Assembly (NCBI RefSeq): GCF_014200455.1
Contig: NZ_JACHBW010000015.1
Coordinates: forward strand, 124,001 to 188,000
DNA length: 64,000 bases
Direction of reading: 5' to 3'
From: Paraburkholderia bannensis
Lineage (GTDB): Bacteria > Pseudomonadota > Gammaproteobacteria > Burkholderiales > Burkholderiaceae
Shown piece by piece: positions 51,294 to 60,253 of the stretch; the stretch's first letter is position 1; every line of letters starts with the position of its first letter. The position numbers were made by a program, and so were the translations under genes. A model generated the notes under the pieces. It was not told the origin of the DNA. It was given only the letters and a program-made list of their open reading frames with translations, and ran no database searches.

Positions 51294-53297
51294 ATGTTCG
51301 GAAAACTCACCTTAGAGGCGATCCCGTTCGATCAGCCGATCATCATGGGCGCAGCGGCGTTCATGGCGCTGATCGTGGTCGCCGTGCTCGGTCTCGTGAC
51401 CTGGGCCGGCAAGTGGAAATACATCTGGTCCGAATGGCTCACGAGCGTGGACCACAAGCGCATTGGCCTGATGTACATCATCGTGGCGGTGCTGATGCTC
51501 GTGCGCGGCTTTGCCGACGCCGTCATGATGCGCATCCAGCAGGCTATCGCCTTCGACGCGCCCGGCTACTTGCCGCCGCATCACTATGACCAGATCTTCT
51601 CGGCGCACGGCGTCATCATGATCTTCTTCATGGCGATGGCGCTCATGGTCGGCCTGTTCAACCTCGTGGTGCCGCTGCAGATCGGCGCGCGCGACGTGGC
51701 GTTCCCGTTCCTGAACTCGCTTTCGTTCTGGATGACGGCGATCAGCGCGATCCTCATCAATCTGTCGCTGGTGGTCGGCGAGTTCGCGCAAACGGGCTGG
51801 CTCGCGTATCCGCCGCTCTCCGAATTGCAGTTCAGTCCCGGTGTGGGGGTCGATTACTACATCTGGTCGCTGCAGCTCTCGGGTGTCGGCACCCTCATTA
51901 CCGGCATCAACTTCTTCGTCACCATCCTGAAGATGCGCGCGCCGGGCATGAGCCTCATGAAGATGCCGGTGTTTACGTGGACGGCGCTGTGCTCGAACGT
52001 GCTGATCATGGCCACCTTCCCGATCCTCACGATCGCGCTCGCACTGCTGGGCTTCGACCGTTACGTCGGCACGCACTTCTTCACGAATGACGGCGGCGGC
52101 AACGTCATGCTGTATCTGAATCTGATCTGGGCCTGGGGCCACCCCGAGGTGTACATCCTCGTACTGCCTGCGTTCGGCATCTATTCGGAAGTCATGGCTA
52201 CGTTCTCGAAGAAGCCGCTGTTCGGCTACAAGACCATGGTCTATGCCTCGTGCGCGATCATGGTGCTGGCCTTCCTCGTGTGGCTGCACCACTTCTTCAC
52301 GATGGGCTCCGGCGCCGACGTCAATGCGTTCTTCGGCATCATGACGATGGTGATCGCCATTCCCACGGGCGTGAAGATCTTCAACTGGCTGTTCACGATG
52401 TATCGCGGCCGCATCCAGTTCACCGCACCGGTGCTGTGGACGATTGGCTTCATGGTGACGTTCTCGATCGGCGGCATGACCGGCGTGATGATGGCGATCC
52501 CGGGTGCGGACTTTGTGCTGCATAACTCGCTGTTCCTGATCGCTCACTTCCACAACGCCATCATCGGCGGCGTGGTGTTCGGCTACCTCGCGGGCCTGCA
52601 CTACTGGTTCCCGAAGGTGTTCGGCCTCAAGCCGAGCGAAAAGCTGGGCAAGGCTTCGTTCTGGTGCTGGTTCGTCGGCTTCTACGTTGCATTCGTTCCG
52701 CTTTACGTGCTGGGCTTCATGGGCGCGACCCGCCGTCTGAACCATTACGACAATCCCGCCTGGCATCCGTATTTCATCGTGGCTGCAATCGGCGCGGCGA
52801 TCATTGCGCTGGGCGTGGTGTTCCAGGTGCTGCAGTGGGTAATGGCGTTCGTCAACCGCAACAAGGCGGAATGCCAGGACGTCACGGGCGATCCGTGGGG
52901 CGGCCGCACGCTCGAATGGGCCACTTCGTCGCCCCCGCCGGTCTATAACTTCGCGGTTATCCCGCAGGTGCAGGAAATCGATGCATTCGCCCACATGAAG
53001 GAAACCGGCCGCGGTCTGGGTCTGGCGGCGAAGTACAGCGATATCCATATGCCATCGAACACGTCGGCGGGCTTCTTCGTTGGCATGTTCAGCCTCGCGC
53101 TGGGTTTTGCAGGCGTGTGGCACATCGTCTGGCTCGCTGGGCTGGCGTTCGCCGCCATCGTCGTGACAATCGCCGCGCGCAGTTTCAGCGACGACGACGG
53201 CTATTACATTCCGGCCGCGAAGGTTCGCGAGATCGAAGAGAAGCGCCATCGCGCGACGGTTGCCGTCGAACGCGATATGGCGGCAGTGGAGGCCTAA
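51294..53297 (+). CDS. cyoB: Cytochrome bo3 ubiquinol oxidase subunit I
   Basis: A 667-residue subunit with 15 expected membrane helices. DHKRIGLMYIIVAVLMLVRG, HGVIMIFFMAM (haem ligand), WAWGHPEVYILVLPAFG (CuB ligand and the cross-linked His-Tyr), HHFFTMG (two CuB ligands) and HFHNAIIGG (two haem ligands) are all present. Catalyses quinol oxidation with oxygen reduction and proton pumping. Starts 6 bp after cyoA. Confidence 0.97.
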   Translation: MFGKLTLEAIPFDQPIIMGAAAFMALIVVAVLGLVTWAGKWKYIWSEWLTSVDHKRIGLMYIIVAVLMLVRGFADAVMMRIQQAIAFDAPGYLPPHHYDQIFSAHGVIMIFFMAMALMVGLFNLVVPLQIGARDVAFPFLNSLSFWMTAISAILINLSLVVGEFAQTGWLAYPPLSELQFSPGVGVDYYIWSLQLSGVGTLITGINFFVTILKMRAPGMSLMKMPVFTWTALCSNVLIMATFPILTIALALLGFDRYVGTHFFTNDGGGNVMLYLNLIWAWGHPEVYILVLPAFGIYSEVMATFSKKPLFGYKTMVYASCAIMVLAFLVWLHHFFTMGSGADVNAFFGIMTMVIAIPTGVKIFNWLFTMYRGRIQFTAPVLWTIGFMVTFSIGGMTGVMMAIPGADFVLHNSLFLIAHFHNAIIGGVVFGYLAGLHYWFPKVFGLKPSEKLGKASFWCWFVGFYVAFVPLYVLGFMGATRRLNHYDNPAWHPYFIVAAIGAAIIALGVVFQVLQWVMAFVNRNKAECQDVTGDPWGGRTLEWATSSPPPVYNFAVIPQVQEIDAFAHMKETGRGLGLAAKYSDIHMPSNTSAGFFVGMFSLALGFAGVWHIVWLAGLAFAAIVVTIAARSFSDDDGYYIPAAKVREIEEKRHRATVAVERDMAAVEA

Positions 53298-53300
53298 GCC

Positions 53301-53912
53301 ATGCTACAGAAAACCAATACGGCAACGCTCGCCGACTTCGATCATCACGATCATCCGCCGTCGAACTCGGTGTTCGGCTTCTGGATCTACCTGATGACGG
53401 ACTGCGTGCTGTTCGCTTCGCTGTTCGCAACCTTTGGCGTGCTCGCACACCAGTACGCAGGCGGCCCGACGGGCAAGGACCTGTTCGACGTCACCGGCGT
53501 CGCGATCGAAACCGCGGTGCTGCTGCTGTCGAGCATCACCTACGGTTTCGCGATGCTCGGCGCGCAGCAGCGCAAGAGCGGCGCAGTGCTGGGCTGGCTC
53601 GCCATCACCTTCATTCTGGGTGCCACGTTCCTCGTGCTCGAACTGCGCGAATTCTCGCACCTGATTGCCGAAGGCGCCGGGCCGCAGCGCAGCGCGTTTC
53701 TCTCGTCGTTCTTTGTGCTGGTCAGCACGCACGGCCTGCACGTGTTTTTCGGTCTCGTCTGGATGGCCGTGCTGATGGTGCAAGTCCTGCGCCGTCCACA
53801 ACTGGACGAGCGCGAAGTGCGCCGCCTTACGTGCCTGAGCCTCTTCTGGCACTTCCTGGACGTGGTGTGGATCTGCGTGTTTACTTTTGTCTATCTCGGG
53901 AGCGTGCTCTAA
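53301..53912 (+). CDS. cyoC: Cytochrome bo3 ubiquinol oxidase subunit III
   Basis: A 203-residue, five-helix subunit. FGFWIYLMTDCVLFASLFATF and STHGLHVFFGLVWM are family motifs, as is FWHFLDVVWICVFTFVYL at the end. Starts 3 bp after cyoB and ends directly before cyoD. Confidence 0.95.
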   Translation: MLQKTNTATLADFDHHDHPPSNSVFGFWIYLMTDCVLFASLFATFGVLAHQYAGGPTGKDLFDVTGVAIETAVLLLSSITYGFAMLGAQQRKSGAVLGWLAITFILGATFLVLELREFSHLIAEGAGPQRSAFLSSFFVLVSTHGLHVFFGLVWMAVLMVQVLRRPQLDEREVRRLTCLSLFWHFLDVVWICVFTFVYLGSVL

Positions 53913-54233
53913 ATGGCTCATTCTCATAGCGAAGCCCATGGCACCTTTGGCAGCTACGCTGCGGGCTTCATCCTCTCGGTGCTGCTGACCGCCGGCGCAT
54001 TCGGCATCGTTTTGCACGGCGGCTTTGCGGCGGGCACCGGTCTCGCCATCCTCGCGGTGCTGGCCTTCGTGCAGGTGATCGTGCATCTGGTGTTTTTCCT
54101 GCACCTGAACGCATCGCCGGGACAGGGCTGGAACGTGTTGTCGCTGGCCTATACGGTGCTCGCCGCCGCGTTCCTGATTTTTGGCACGATCTGGGTCATG
54201 CATAACGTCAGCATGAATATGATGTCGCGTTAA
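53913..54233 (+). CDS. cyoD: Cytochrome bo3 ubiquinol oxidase subunit IV
   Basis: A 106-residue protein with three membrane helices (YAAGFILSVLLTAGAFGIVL, AILAVLAFVQVIVHLVFFLHL, AYTVLAAAFLIFGTIWVMHN). Begins AHSHSEAHGTFGSY, matching CyoD. The operon ends here: no cyoE (haem O synthase) follows within the window. Confidence 0.94.
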   Translation: MAHSHSEAHGTFGSYAAGFILSVLLTAGAFGIVLHGGFAAGTGLAILAVLAFVQVIVHLVFFLHLNASPGQGWNVLSLAYTVLAAAFLIFGTIWVMHNVSMNMMSR

Positions 54234-54390
54234 GGCGTACGCTTTGCCGAAGCCTCCGGTCGCGCGAGATTCCCGTCTCGCGCGGCCGGTGCCGTTTACG
54301 CTGCTCATTTCTCCAGCTGATTCAGCGCGCGACCTGCGGATACCCCTGCTTGACACTCGCGCGCCGCGACGCCTATCATGGGCGCCAAAT

Positions 54391-54424
54391 GTTCGATTAT
54401 CGACCATGAGTTCGTGGGTCGAAC
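54391..54424. promoter_or_regulatory. Possible PcaR-type site upstream of the thiolase
   Basis: GTTCGATTATCGACC (54391-54405) closely resembles the GTTCGATAATCGCAC box bound by Pseudomonas PcaR, as I remember it, and is followed by the inverse GGTCGAAC (54417-54424). It lies about 125 bp before the pcaF-like gene. Confidence 0.55.
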
Positions 54425-54548
54425 AAAACGCACGAGGACGTGCGCGTTCGATACCTCATTCTTCGCCCGCGCAGTCCGTCGATCCCAACCGGTTTTGCAT
54501 GGGATTGCGTCCGACGCCCACATCGCGCGCAATCGACAGGAGACTCTT

Positions 54549-55751
54549 ATGACGGAAGCATTCATCTGCGACGCAATTCGCACGCCGATCGGCCGCTACG
54601 CGGGCGCCCTTGCTCAGGTTCGCGCTGACGACCTTGGCGCGGTGCCGCTCAAGGCGCTGATGGAGCGCAACAAGGAAGTCGACTGGGCGGCGATCGACGA
54701 TGTGATCTACGGTTGCGCGAACCAGGCTGGCGAGGACAACCGCAACGTCGCGCGCATGTCGTCGCTGCTGGCGGGCCTGCCGCAGGCCGTGCCGGGTTCG
54801 ACCGTCAACCGCCTGTGCGGTTCGGGCATGGATGCCGTGGGGATTGCCGCGCGCGCGCTCAAGTCGGGCGAAACGGGCCTGATGATCGCTGGCGGCGTGG
54901 AAAGCATGAGCCGCGCCCCGTTCGTGATGGGCAAGGCGAACACCGCCTTCGCGCGCGACGCCGCGATTTATGACACGACCATCGGCTGGCGCTTCGTCAA
55001 CAAGCTGATGAAGCAGCAATATGGCGTCGATTCGATGCCGGAAACGGCTGAGAACGTCGCCGTCGATTACAACGTGAGCCGCGCCGATCAAGACGCGTTC
55101 GCGTTGCGCAGCCAGCAGAAGGCCGCGCGCGCCATCGCCGACGGCACGCTGGCGCAGGAAATCGTCTCGGTCAGCATCGCGCAGAAGAAGGGCGATCCGC
55201 TGGTCGTGTCGCGAGACGAGCACCCGCGTGAAACGTCGCTCGACGCGCTGGCGAAGCTCAAGGGCGTGGTCGGTCCGGACGGTTCGGTGACGGCGGGCAA
55301 TGCCTCTGGCGTGAACGATGGCGCTTGCGCGCTGCTGCTCGCCAACGAAGAAAACGCCAAGCGCTTTGGCCTGACCCCGCGTGCGCGCGTGATCGGCATG
55401 GCCACGGCTGGTGTTGCGCCGCGCGTCATGGGTATCGGCCCAGGTCCGGCGACGCAGAAACTGCTCGCGCGCCTGGGCATGACGATCGATCAGTTCGACG
55501 TGATCGAGCTGAACGAAGCGTTCGCTTCGCAAGGTCTGGCCGTGCTGCGTATGCTGGGTGTGGCGGATGACGATCCTCGCGTCAATCCGAATGGCGGCGC
55601 GATTGCGCTGGGTCACCCGCTGGGTATGAGCGGCGCGCGCCTCGTGACGACGGCGATGTATCAGCTTCATCGCACCGGTGGCCGTTACGCGCTGTGCACG
55701 ATGTGCATCGGCGTCGGCCAAGGCATTGCGATCGCGATCGAGCGCGTGTAA
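54549..55751 (+). CDS. pcaF: 3-oxoadipyl-CoA thiolase / acetyl-CoA acyltransferase
   Basis: A 400-residue thiolase; the ATG (MTEAFICDAIRTPIGRYAGAL) follows AGGAG. The nucleophilic Cys is in NRLCGSGMDAVG (near residue 90), the His in GGAIALGHPLGMSGAR and the second Cys in CTMCIGVGQG. FICDAIRTPIGRYGG-type opening, GCANQAGEDNRNVARMS and the overall length fit PcaF/PaaJ, which splits 3-oxoadipyl-CoA to succinyl-CoA and acetyl-CoA. The PcaR-like site upstream and the IclR gene nearby support this. A more general beta-ketothiolase is the alternative. Terminator at 55774. Confidence 0.87.
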   Translation: MTEAFICDAIRTPIGRYAGALAQVRADDLGAVPLKALMERNKEVDWAAIDDVIYGCANQAGEDNRNVARMSSLLAGLPQAVPGSTVNRLCGSGMDAVGIAARALKSGETGLMIAGGVESMSRAPFVMGKANTAFARDAAIYDTTIGWRFVNKLMKQQYGVDSMPETAENVAVDYNVSRADQDAFALRSQQKAARAIADGTLAQEIVSVSIAQKKGDPLVVSRDEHPRETSLDALAKLKGVVGPDGSVTAGNASGVNDGACALLLANEENAKRFGLTPRARVIGMATAGVAPRVMGIGPGPATQKLLARLGMTIDQFDVIELNEAFASQGLAVLRMLGVADDDPRVNPNGGAIALGHPLGMSGARLVTTAMYQLHRTGGRYALCTMCIGVGQGIAIAIERV

Positions 55752-55773
55752 TCCGTCGCCGATTCAAGCAGAG

Positions 55774-55806
55774 AGCCGCGAGTCTGGAAGGACTCGCGGC
55801 TTTGTT
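55774..55806 (+). terminator. Terminator of the thiolase gene
   Basis: AGCCGCGAGTC pairs perfectly with GACTCGCGGCT (arms 55774-55784 and 55791-55801) around TGGAAG, followed by TTTGTTGTTT. Confidence 0.85.
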
Positions 55807-55820
55807 GTTTCTGCGTCGCC

Positions 55821-56003
55821 CTAGTCGAAAAGAAGGCAGAACACGGTAATCAGACCCAGCAACGTAAGTGAGCCGATCAGGAGCACGCCGATCAGTATGC
55901 GCAGGCTGCATTCGCTTTCGACGGCGTGCGGTGTGTGCGCACTGAGGCGGGAGAGTTGCGCGTTTTCGCGCTTATCGGCTGGCACAGGCCACCACGTACG
56001 CAA
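55821..56003 (-). CDS. Small C-tail membrane protein, unknown
   Basis: A 60-residue frame ending in one transmembrane helix (LRILIGVLLIGSLTLLGLITVFCLLFD). It overlaps the end of the preceding small gene by 32 bases; TTG at 56003 or GTG at 55985 could start it by coupling. Both genes share the design of a charged N-terminus and C-terminal hydrophobic helix. No family recognised. Evidence is overlap, orientation and the clean helix. Confidence 0.5.
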   Translation of the reverse strand: MRTWWPVPADKRENAQLSRLSAHTPHAVESECSLRILIGVLLIGSLTLLGLITVFCLLFD

Positions 56004-56202
56004 ACAGAAACGGCGCGAACAGCAGCGTTCCGCAGACGAGGCCCTTGATCTGGGCGATGCGCTCTTTACGTTGTGCGGAGCTCACGTGCGCTGCGGCTTG
56101 CTCATCGGCGACGAATGTTTCTTCGGCCGGGGCAAATGAATACAGCGTTTCAACGCGGTTGAGCAGTTGCGAATGATCGATCAGCAGCGACAGCGGGCTC
56201 AT
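55972..56202 (-). CDS. Small C-tail membrane protein, unknown
   Basis: A 76-residue protein starting MSPLSLLIDHSQLLNRVETL with GGAG 8 bases upstream. The soluble part (about 1-48) is acidic then basic (SSAQRKERIAQIKG), and the C-terminus is one membrane helix LVCGTLLFAPFLFAYVVACA. Codon use is normal. No family recognised. Forms a two-gene unit with the overlapping downstream small gene. Confidence 0.6.
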   Translation of the reverse strand: MSPLSLLIDHSQLLNRVETLYSFAPAEETFVADEQAAAHVSSAQRKERIAQIKGLVCGTLLFAPFLFAYVVACASR

Positions 56203-56510
56203 GGCGGTTCTCCGAAACAGTTGATTGCAAGACAGGTATCAGGATAGGGAGACCCGCTGCCGCGCCATATCGAACGATTTCGAGATCCGGTGTGGCGTCC
56301 TGACACACCAGAAAAGCGCAACAATTCGCCCGACTATTTCGTTAGCCACCCACAAACGGAATCGAACAAAATTTAACTAAATCCCCAACGGACAGCGTGA
56401 GTTAACATCCGCGCAACTAGCGTCCCGGTTTCCGGACGCCCGCGTAGAATCGCTCCACATCGGCAGGTTGGATTGCACTCATCAAAACCGCAAGTGAGAG
56501 GAGAACGCAA
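56203..56510. other. Intergenic region (308 bp)
   Basis: Divergent promoters of the small membrane-protein pair and the periplasmic protein. GAGAGGAGAACGCAA before 56511 is the ribosome site. AT-rich near 56360-56400. No operator recognised. Confidence 0.35.
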
Positions 56511-57125
56511 ATGACGAAAGCGTCTGCATGGATAGCAGCTCTGATGATGGGATTCGACGTATCGCAGGCTGTGTTTGCGCAGGACACGCAAGCGGCTTCG
56601 GCGCCTCAACAGACGGCGCTGGCGACCCAGGCGCAATCGGTGCTCGCCAACGCGCAGCCGGTTCACATCAAGGCCCAAATCGTCGGCATCGATCGCGCTG
56701 CGCGCATCGTCACGCTGCGTGGCCCGCGCGGTAACGATCTCGATATCGGGCTGAGCAAGCAGGTCGATAATTTCGATGAACTGAATGTTGGCGATACCGT
56801 CGATGTGCTTTACAAGAATGCGCTGCTCGTGACGGCGGAGAAGGTCACCGGCAAGGACAAAGGTATTCGCAAGCGCGTCGATACCAGCGTGTATCTGCCC
56901 GCTTCGTCGGGTTATGACGCTGCGCGCCAGATCGAAGTGCAGGCGAGCGTCACGCACGTCAATCTTAAGAAGCGCGAAGTCACGCTGCGCGGCGCATATC
57001 AGACCGTGACGGTTGAGGCCACGCCGGATATTGACCTCAAGACGCTCAAGGTCGGCGACACGATTCACGCCGTTTTTGTTTCGGCCTACGCCACGCAGAT
57101 CACGCCGGTCGGCGCGACGCAATAA
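56511..57125 (+). CDS. Periplasmic protein with two tandem beta-rich repeats, unknown function
   Basis: A 204-residue exported protein; signal peptide MTKASAWIAALMMGFDVSQAVFA, cut before QDT, with a strong GGAG ribosome site. The mature part contains two copies of one unit, about residues 50-108 (VHIKAQIVGIDRAARIVTLRG to LNVGDTVDVLYKNALLV) and about 140-198 (IEVQASVTHVNLKKREVTLRG to LKVGDTIHAVFVSAYATQI). Shared features are V-x3-I/V-VTLRG and L-x-VGDT. This suggests an internal duplication of an OB- or barrel-like domain. I do not know the family. Confidence 0.75.
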   Translation: MTKASAWIAALMMGFDVSQAVFAQDTQAASAPQQTALATQAQSVLANAQPVHIKAQIVGIDRAARIVTLRGPRGNDLDIGLSKQVDNFDELNVGDTVDVLYKNALLVTAEKVTGKDKGIRKRVDTSVYLPASSGYDAARQIEVQASVTHVNLKKREVTLRGAYQTVTVEATPDIDLKTLKVGDTIHAVFVSAYATQITPVGATQ

Positions 57126-57134
57126 ATCGCGCTC

Positions 57135-57182
57135 AAAAAAACAAAACCGGCGCGTAGCGAACAGATCGCCACGCGCCGGTTG
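57135..57182 (-). terminator. Terminator at the end of gabTD
   Basis: Arms AACCGGCGCGT (57146-57156) and ACGCGCCGGTT (57172-57182) pair perfectly; on the minus strand TTTTGTTTTTTTGAG follows. A second hairpin, ACGGGCGCC with GGCGCCCGT (57202-57225), lies closer to the gabD stop. Confidence 0.75.
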
Positions 57183-57239
57183 ATCGGAACTTCTGCAAGC
57201 ACGGGCGCCTGTCACGGCGCCCGTTGTGCTTCTGACGGC

Positions 57240-58691
57240 TTACATGCCGGCCATGCACAGGTACTTGATGACGACGTAGTCGTCGATACCATAGTGCGAG
57301 CCTTCGCGGCCCAGGCCCGATTGCTTCACGCCGCCGAACGGTGCGACTTCGTTCGAGATCAGGCCGGTGTTGATGCCCACCATGCCGTATTCGAGCGCTT
57401 CCGCCACGCGCCAGACGCGGCCGATGTCGCGGCTGTAGAAGTAGGCGGCCAGACCGAATTCCGTGTCGTTCGCCATCCTGATCACTTCTTCGTCCGACGA
57501 GAAGCGGAACAGCGGCGCGAGCGGGCCGAAGGTTTCGTCGCGCGCAACCTTCATCGCGGGCGTGACGCCGGTGAGAATGGTCGGCTCGAAGAAGCCGTGG
57601 CCGAGCGCGTGACGCTTGCCGCCCGTCAGCACCTGCGCGCCCTTGCCGAGCGCGTCTTCGATGTGCGATTCCACCTTCAGCACGGCCGCTTCGTTGATGA
57701 GCGGGCCTTGCGTTACGCCCGCTTCGGTGCCCAGACCCACCTTGAGCTTTTCGACCGCGTCGCGCAGCTTGGCGGCGAAGGCGTCGTACACGGCGTCGTG
57801 CACGTAAAAGCGGTTCGTGCAGACGCAGGTCTGGCCGCTGTTGCGGTACTTCGAGGCGATCGCGCCCGCCACAGCGGCGTCCAGATCGGCGTCGTCGAAC
57901 ACGATGAACGGCGCGTTGCCGCCCAGTTCGAGCGAGACCTTTTTGACGGTCGCGGCGCACTGGCTCATCAGCAGGCGGCCAACCGGCGTCGAGCCCGTGA
58001 ACGAGAGCTTGCGCACGATCGGGTTGCCGGTGAGCTCGCCGCCGATCGCCTTGGGGTCGCCCGTGACAACGCTGAACACGCCTGCCGGCACGCCGGCGCG
58101 TTCGGCCAACACGGCCAGCGCGAGCGCCGAGAACGGCGTGGCTTCAGCGGGCTTGAGCACGATCGGGCAGCCCGCCGCGAGTGCGGGGCCGACCTTGCGC
58201 GTGATCATCGCGGCGGGGAAGTTCCACGGCGTGATCGCGGCGCATACGCCAATCGCTTCCTTCGTCACGACGATGCGCTTGTCGTTGGCGGGCGTCGGGA
58301 TCGTGTCGCCGTAGACGCGCTTGCCTTCTTCGGCGAACCATTCGAGGAACGAAGCGGCGTAGCCGATTTCGCCCTTGGCTTCGGCGATCGGCTTGCCTTG
58401 TTCGGTGGTGAGGATCAGCGCGAGGTCGTCGGCGTTTTCGATCATCAGATCGTGCCACTTGCGCAGGATGACGCTGCGCTCCTTCGCGGTTTTGGCGCGC
58501 CATGCGGGCCAGGCGGCGTTGGCGGCGGAGATCGCGCGGCGCGTTTCGGCCGCGCCCATGCGTGGCACCGTGCCGATCAGCGCGCCCGTGGCGGGATTGA
58601 CCACGTCGAGCGTGGCGCCATCTTCGGCGCCTTGCCATTCGCCGTTGATATAAGCGGCGTTCTTGAGCAGCGATGCGTCTTTCAGGTTCAT
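57240..58691 (-). CDS. gabD: NADP-dependent succinate-semialdehyde dehydrogenase
   Basis: A 483-residue aldehyde dehydrogenase (E. coli GabD 482). The ATG MNLKDASLLKNAAYINGEWQ has GGAG upstream. Catalytic Glu is in KVSLELGGNAP and Cys in NSGQTCVCTNRFYV; VTPWNFP-type AITPWNFPAAM and SFTGSTPVGRLL form the cofactor site. It oxidises succinate semialdehyde to succinate, the second step of GABA degradation. Second gene of gabTD. Confidence 0.95.
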   Translation of the reverse strand: MNLKDASLLKNAAYINGEWQGAEDGATLDVVNPATGALIGTVPRMGAAETRRAISAANAAWPAWRAKTAKERSVILRKWHDLMIENADDLALILTTEQGKPIAEAKGEIGYAASFLEWFAEEGKRVYGDTIPTPANDKRIVVTKEAIGVCAAITPWNFPAAMITRKVGPALAAGCPIVLKPAEATPFSALALAVLAERAGVPAGVFSVVTGDPKAIGGELTGNPIVRKLSFTGSTPVGRLLMSQCAATVKKVSLELGGNAPFIVFDDADLDAAVAGAIASKYRNSGQTCVCTNRFYVHDAVYDAFAAKLRDAVEKLKVGLGTEAGVTQGPLINEAAVLKVESHIEDALGKGAQVLTGGKRHALGHGFFEPTILTGVTPAMKVARDETFGPLAPLFRFSSDEEVIRMANDTEFGLAAYFYSRDIGRVWRVAEALEYGMVGINTGLISNEVAPFGGVKQSGLGREGSHYGIDDYVVIKYLCMAGM

Positions 58692-58810
58692 CAGTGAACT
58701 CCGGACAGTGCGTCTATTCAATTCGAAACGGTTAAGCGAAAACGGCACAGCGGCAAGCGCCGGTGTGCCGTTTGCAACTCAAGCTTAAGCAGCGATGAGC
58801 AAGGTGTGGC

Positions 58811-60097
58811 TTACGCCGGCACGCCCACGGCTTCCTTGATCGACTCTTCGAGGATCGCGAGGGCTTCGTCGAAGACGTTTTCCTGGATCGTCAGCGGGAA
58901 CAGGAAGCGCACGACGTTCGAGTACACGCCGCACACCAGCAGCAGCAGGCCGCGGTTGAGCGCGGCGGTTTGCACGCGCTTGGTGAAGTCGGCGTCGGCT
59001 TCATCGGTGCCCGGCTTGCAGAACTCGACAGCGTTCATTGCGCCCGGACCGCGCACGTCGGCGATCTGCGGCACTTCGGCCTTCATCGCGTTGAGTTTTG
59101 CCTTGATCTTGTCGCCCAGCTTCGTGGCGCGCTCGCACAGCTTTTCTTCCTCGATGATCTCGATGACCGCGTGTGCCGAAGCCACTGCCAGCGGGTTACC
59201 GGCGTACGTGCCGCCGAGGCCGCCAGGCGCGGCTGCGTCCATGACTTCCGCGCGGCCGACCACGCCCGACAGCGGCATGCCGCCGGCCAGGCTCTTGGCG
59301 ATCGTCATCAGGTCCGGCGCGACGTCGTAGTGCTCCATCGCGAACAGCTTGCCGGTACGTGCGAAGCCGGTTTGCACTTCGTCGGCGATCAGCAGGATGC
59401 CGTGCGTGTCGCAGATCTTGCGCAGGCCGCGCACGAAGTCAGCCGGCGCCTGGTAGAAGCCGCCTTCGCCCTGAACCGGTTCGAAGATGATCGCGGCGAC
59501 GCGCTTCGGATCGATATCGGCCTTGAACAGCATTTCGATGTGCTTGAGCGAGTCAGCCGTGCTGATGCCGTGGACCGAGTTGGGGTACGGAGCGTGGTAG
59601 ACGTCGGCCGGGAACGGGCCGAAGTTCAGCTTGTACGGCGCGACCTTGCCGGTGAGCGCCATGCCCATCATCGTGCGGCCGTGGAAACCGCCTGCGAAGG
59701 CGATCACGCCCGGACGGCCCGTCGACGCGCGGGCGATCTTGACGGCGTTTTCGACGGCTTCAGCGCCGGTCGTGAAGAACGCAGCCTTCTTCGCGAAGCT
59801 GCCCGGAGCGCGTTGCGCGACCTTTTCGGCCAGCGAGACGTAGGACTCGTAGGGGACGATCTGGTAAGCGGTGTGCGTGAACTGGTCGAGTTGCGCCTTG
59901 ATGGCGGCGACGATCTTCGGATGACGGTGACCCGTGTTGCAGACGGCGATGCCGGCTGCGAAGTCGATGAAGCGGCGGCCTTCGACGTCCCACAGTTCCG
60001 CGTTTTCAGCGCGCTCGGCGTAGAAGTCGCACATCACGCCCACGCCACGCGGGGTAATGGCGTTCTTGCGGCTCTGCAGATCGGCGTTCTTGCTCAC
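58811..60097 (-). CDS. gabT: 4-aminobutyrate-2-oxoglutarate aminotransferase
   Basis: A 428-residue class III aminotransferase. The start taken is GTG (VSKNADLQSRKNAITPRGVG), because AAGGAG is 6 bases from it; an ATG two codons upstream directly abuts the ribosome site. LLIADEVQTGFARTGKLFAMEH holds the PLP-binding Asp and TIAKSLAGGMPLSGVVGRAE the PLP lysine. It converts GABA to succinate semialdehyde. First gene of gabTD, divergent from a MocR-type regulator. Confidence 0.94.
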   Translation of the reverse strand: MSKNADLQSRKNAITPRGVGVMCDFYAERAENAELWDVEGRRFIDFAAGIAVCNTGHRHPKIVAAIKAQLDQFTHTAYQIVPYESYVSLAEKVAQRAPGSFAKKAAFFTTGAEAVENAVKIARASTGRPGVIAFAGGFHGRTMMGMALTGKVAPYKLNFGPFPADVYHAPYPNSVHGISTADSLKHIEMLFKADIDPKRVAAIIFEPVQGEGGFYQAPADFVRGLRKICDTHGILLIADEVQTGFARTGKLFAMEHYDVAPDLMTIAKSLAGGMPLSGVVGRAEVMDAAAPGGLGGTYAGNPLAVASAHAVIEIIEEEKLCERATKLGDKIKAKLNAMKAEVPQIADVRGPGAMNAVEFCKPGTDEADADFTKRVQTAALNRGLLLLVCGVYSNVVRFLFPLTIQENVFDEALAILEESIKEAVGVPA

Positions 60098-60205
60098 GTT
60101 CATCTCCTTCAATGCTTTCGGTTCTGAGGTTGGTGGGTGGACCCGGCAATGGCTTGATCGGACGATCGGTCGCCAGCAGCCCATGCCGCGACTATACTCA
60201 GGTTT

Positions 60206-60224
60206 GGCTCTAAAATTCAGAGCC
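60206..60224. promoter_or_regulatory. Inverted repeat between gabT and the MocR regulator
   Basis: GGCTCT (60206-60211) and AGAGCC (60219-60224) separated by 7 bases, 29 bases before the regulator's start and about 110 bases from gabT. TTGGCTCTA recurs inside the regulator gene near 60549. It may be the operator of the GabR-like regulator. Confidence 0.55.
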
Positions 60225-60253
60225 ATTCAGTGCAATCTTTAGGAGCCAATTTC

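Noticed and set aside
51312..53249. 645-residue frame antisense to cyoB
   Set aside because: Shadow of a highly biased GC-rich gene; His/Arg/Asp-rich composition and no homology features, while cyoB has every catalytic ligand.
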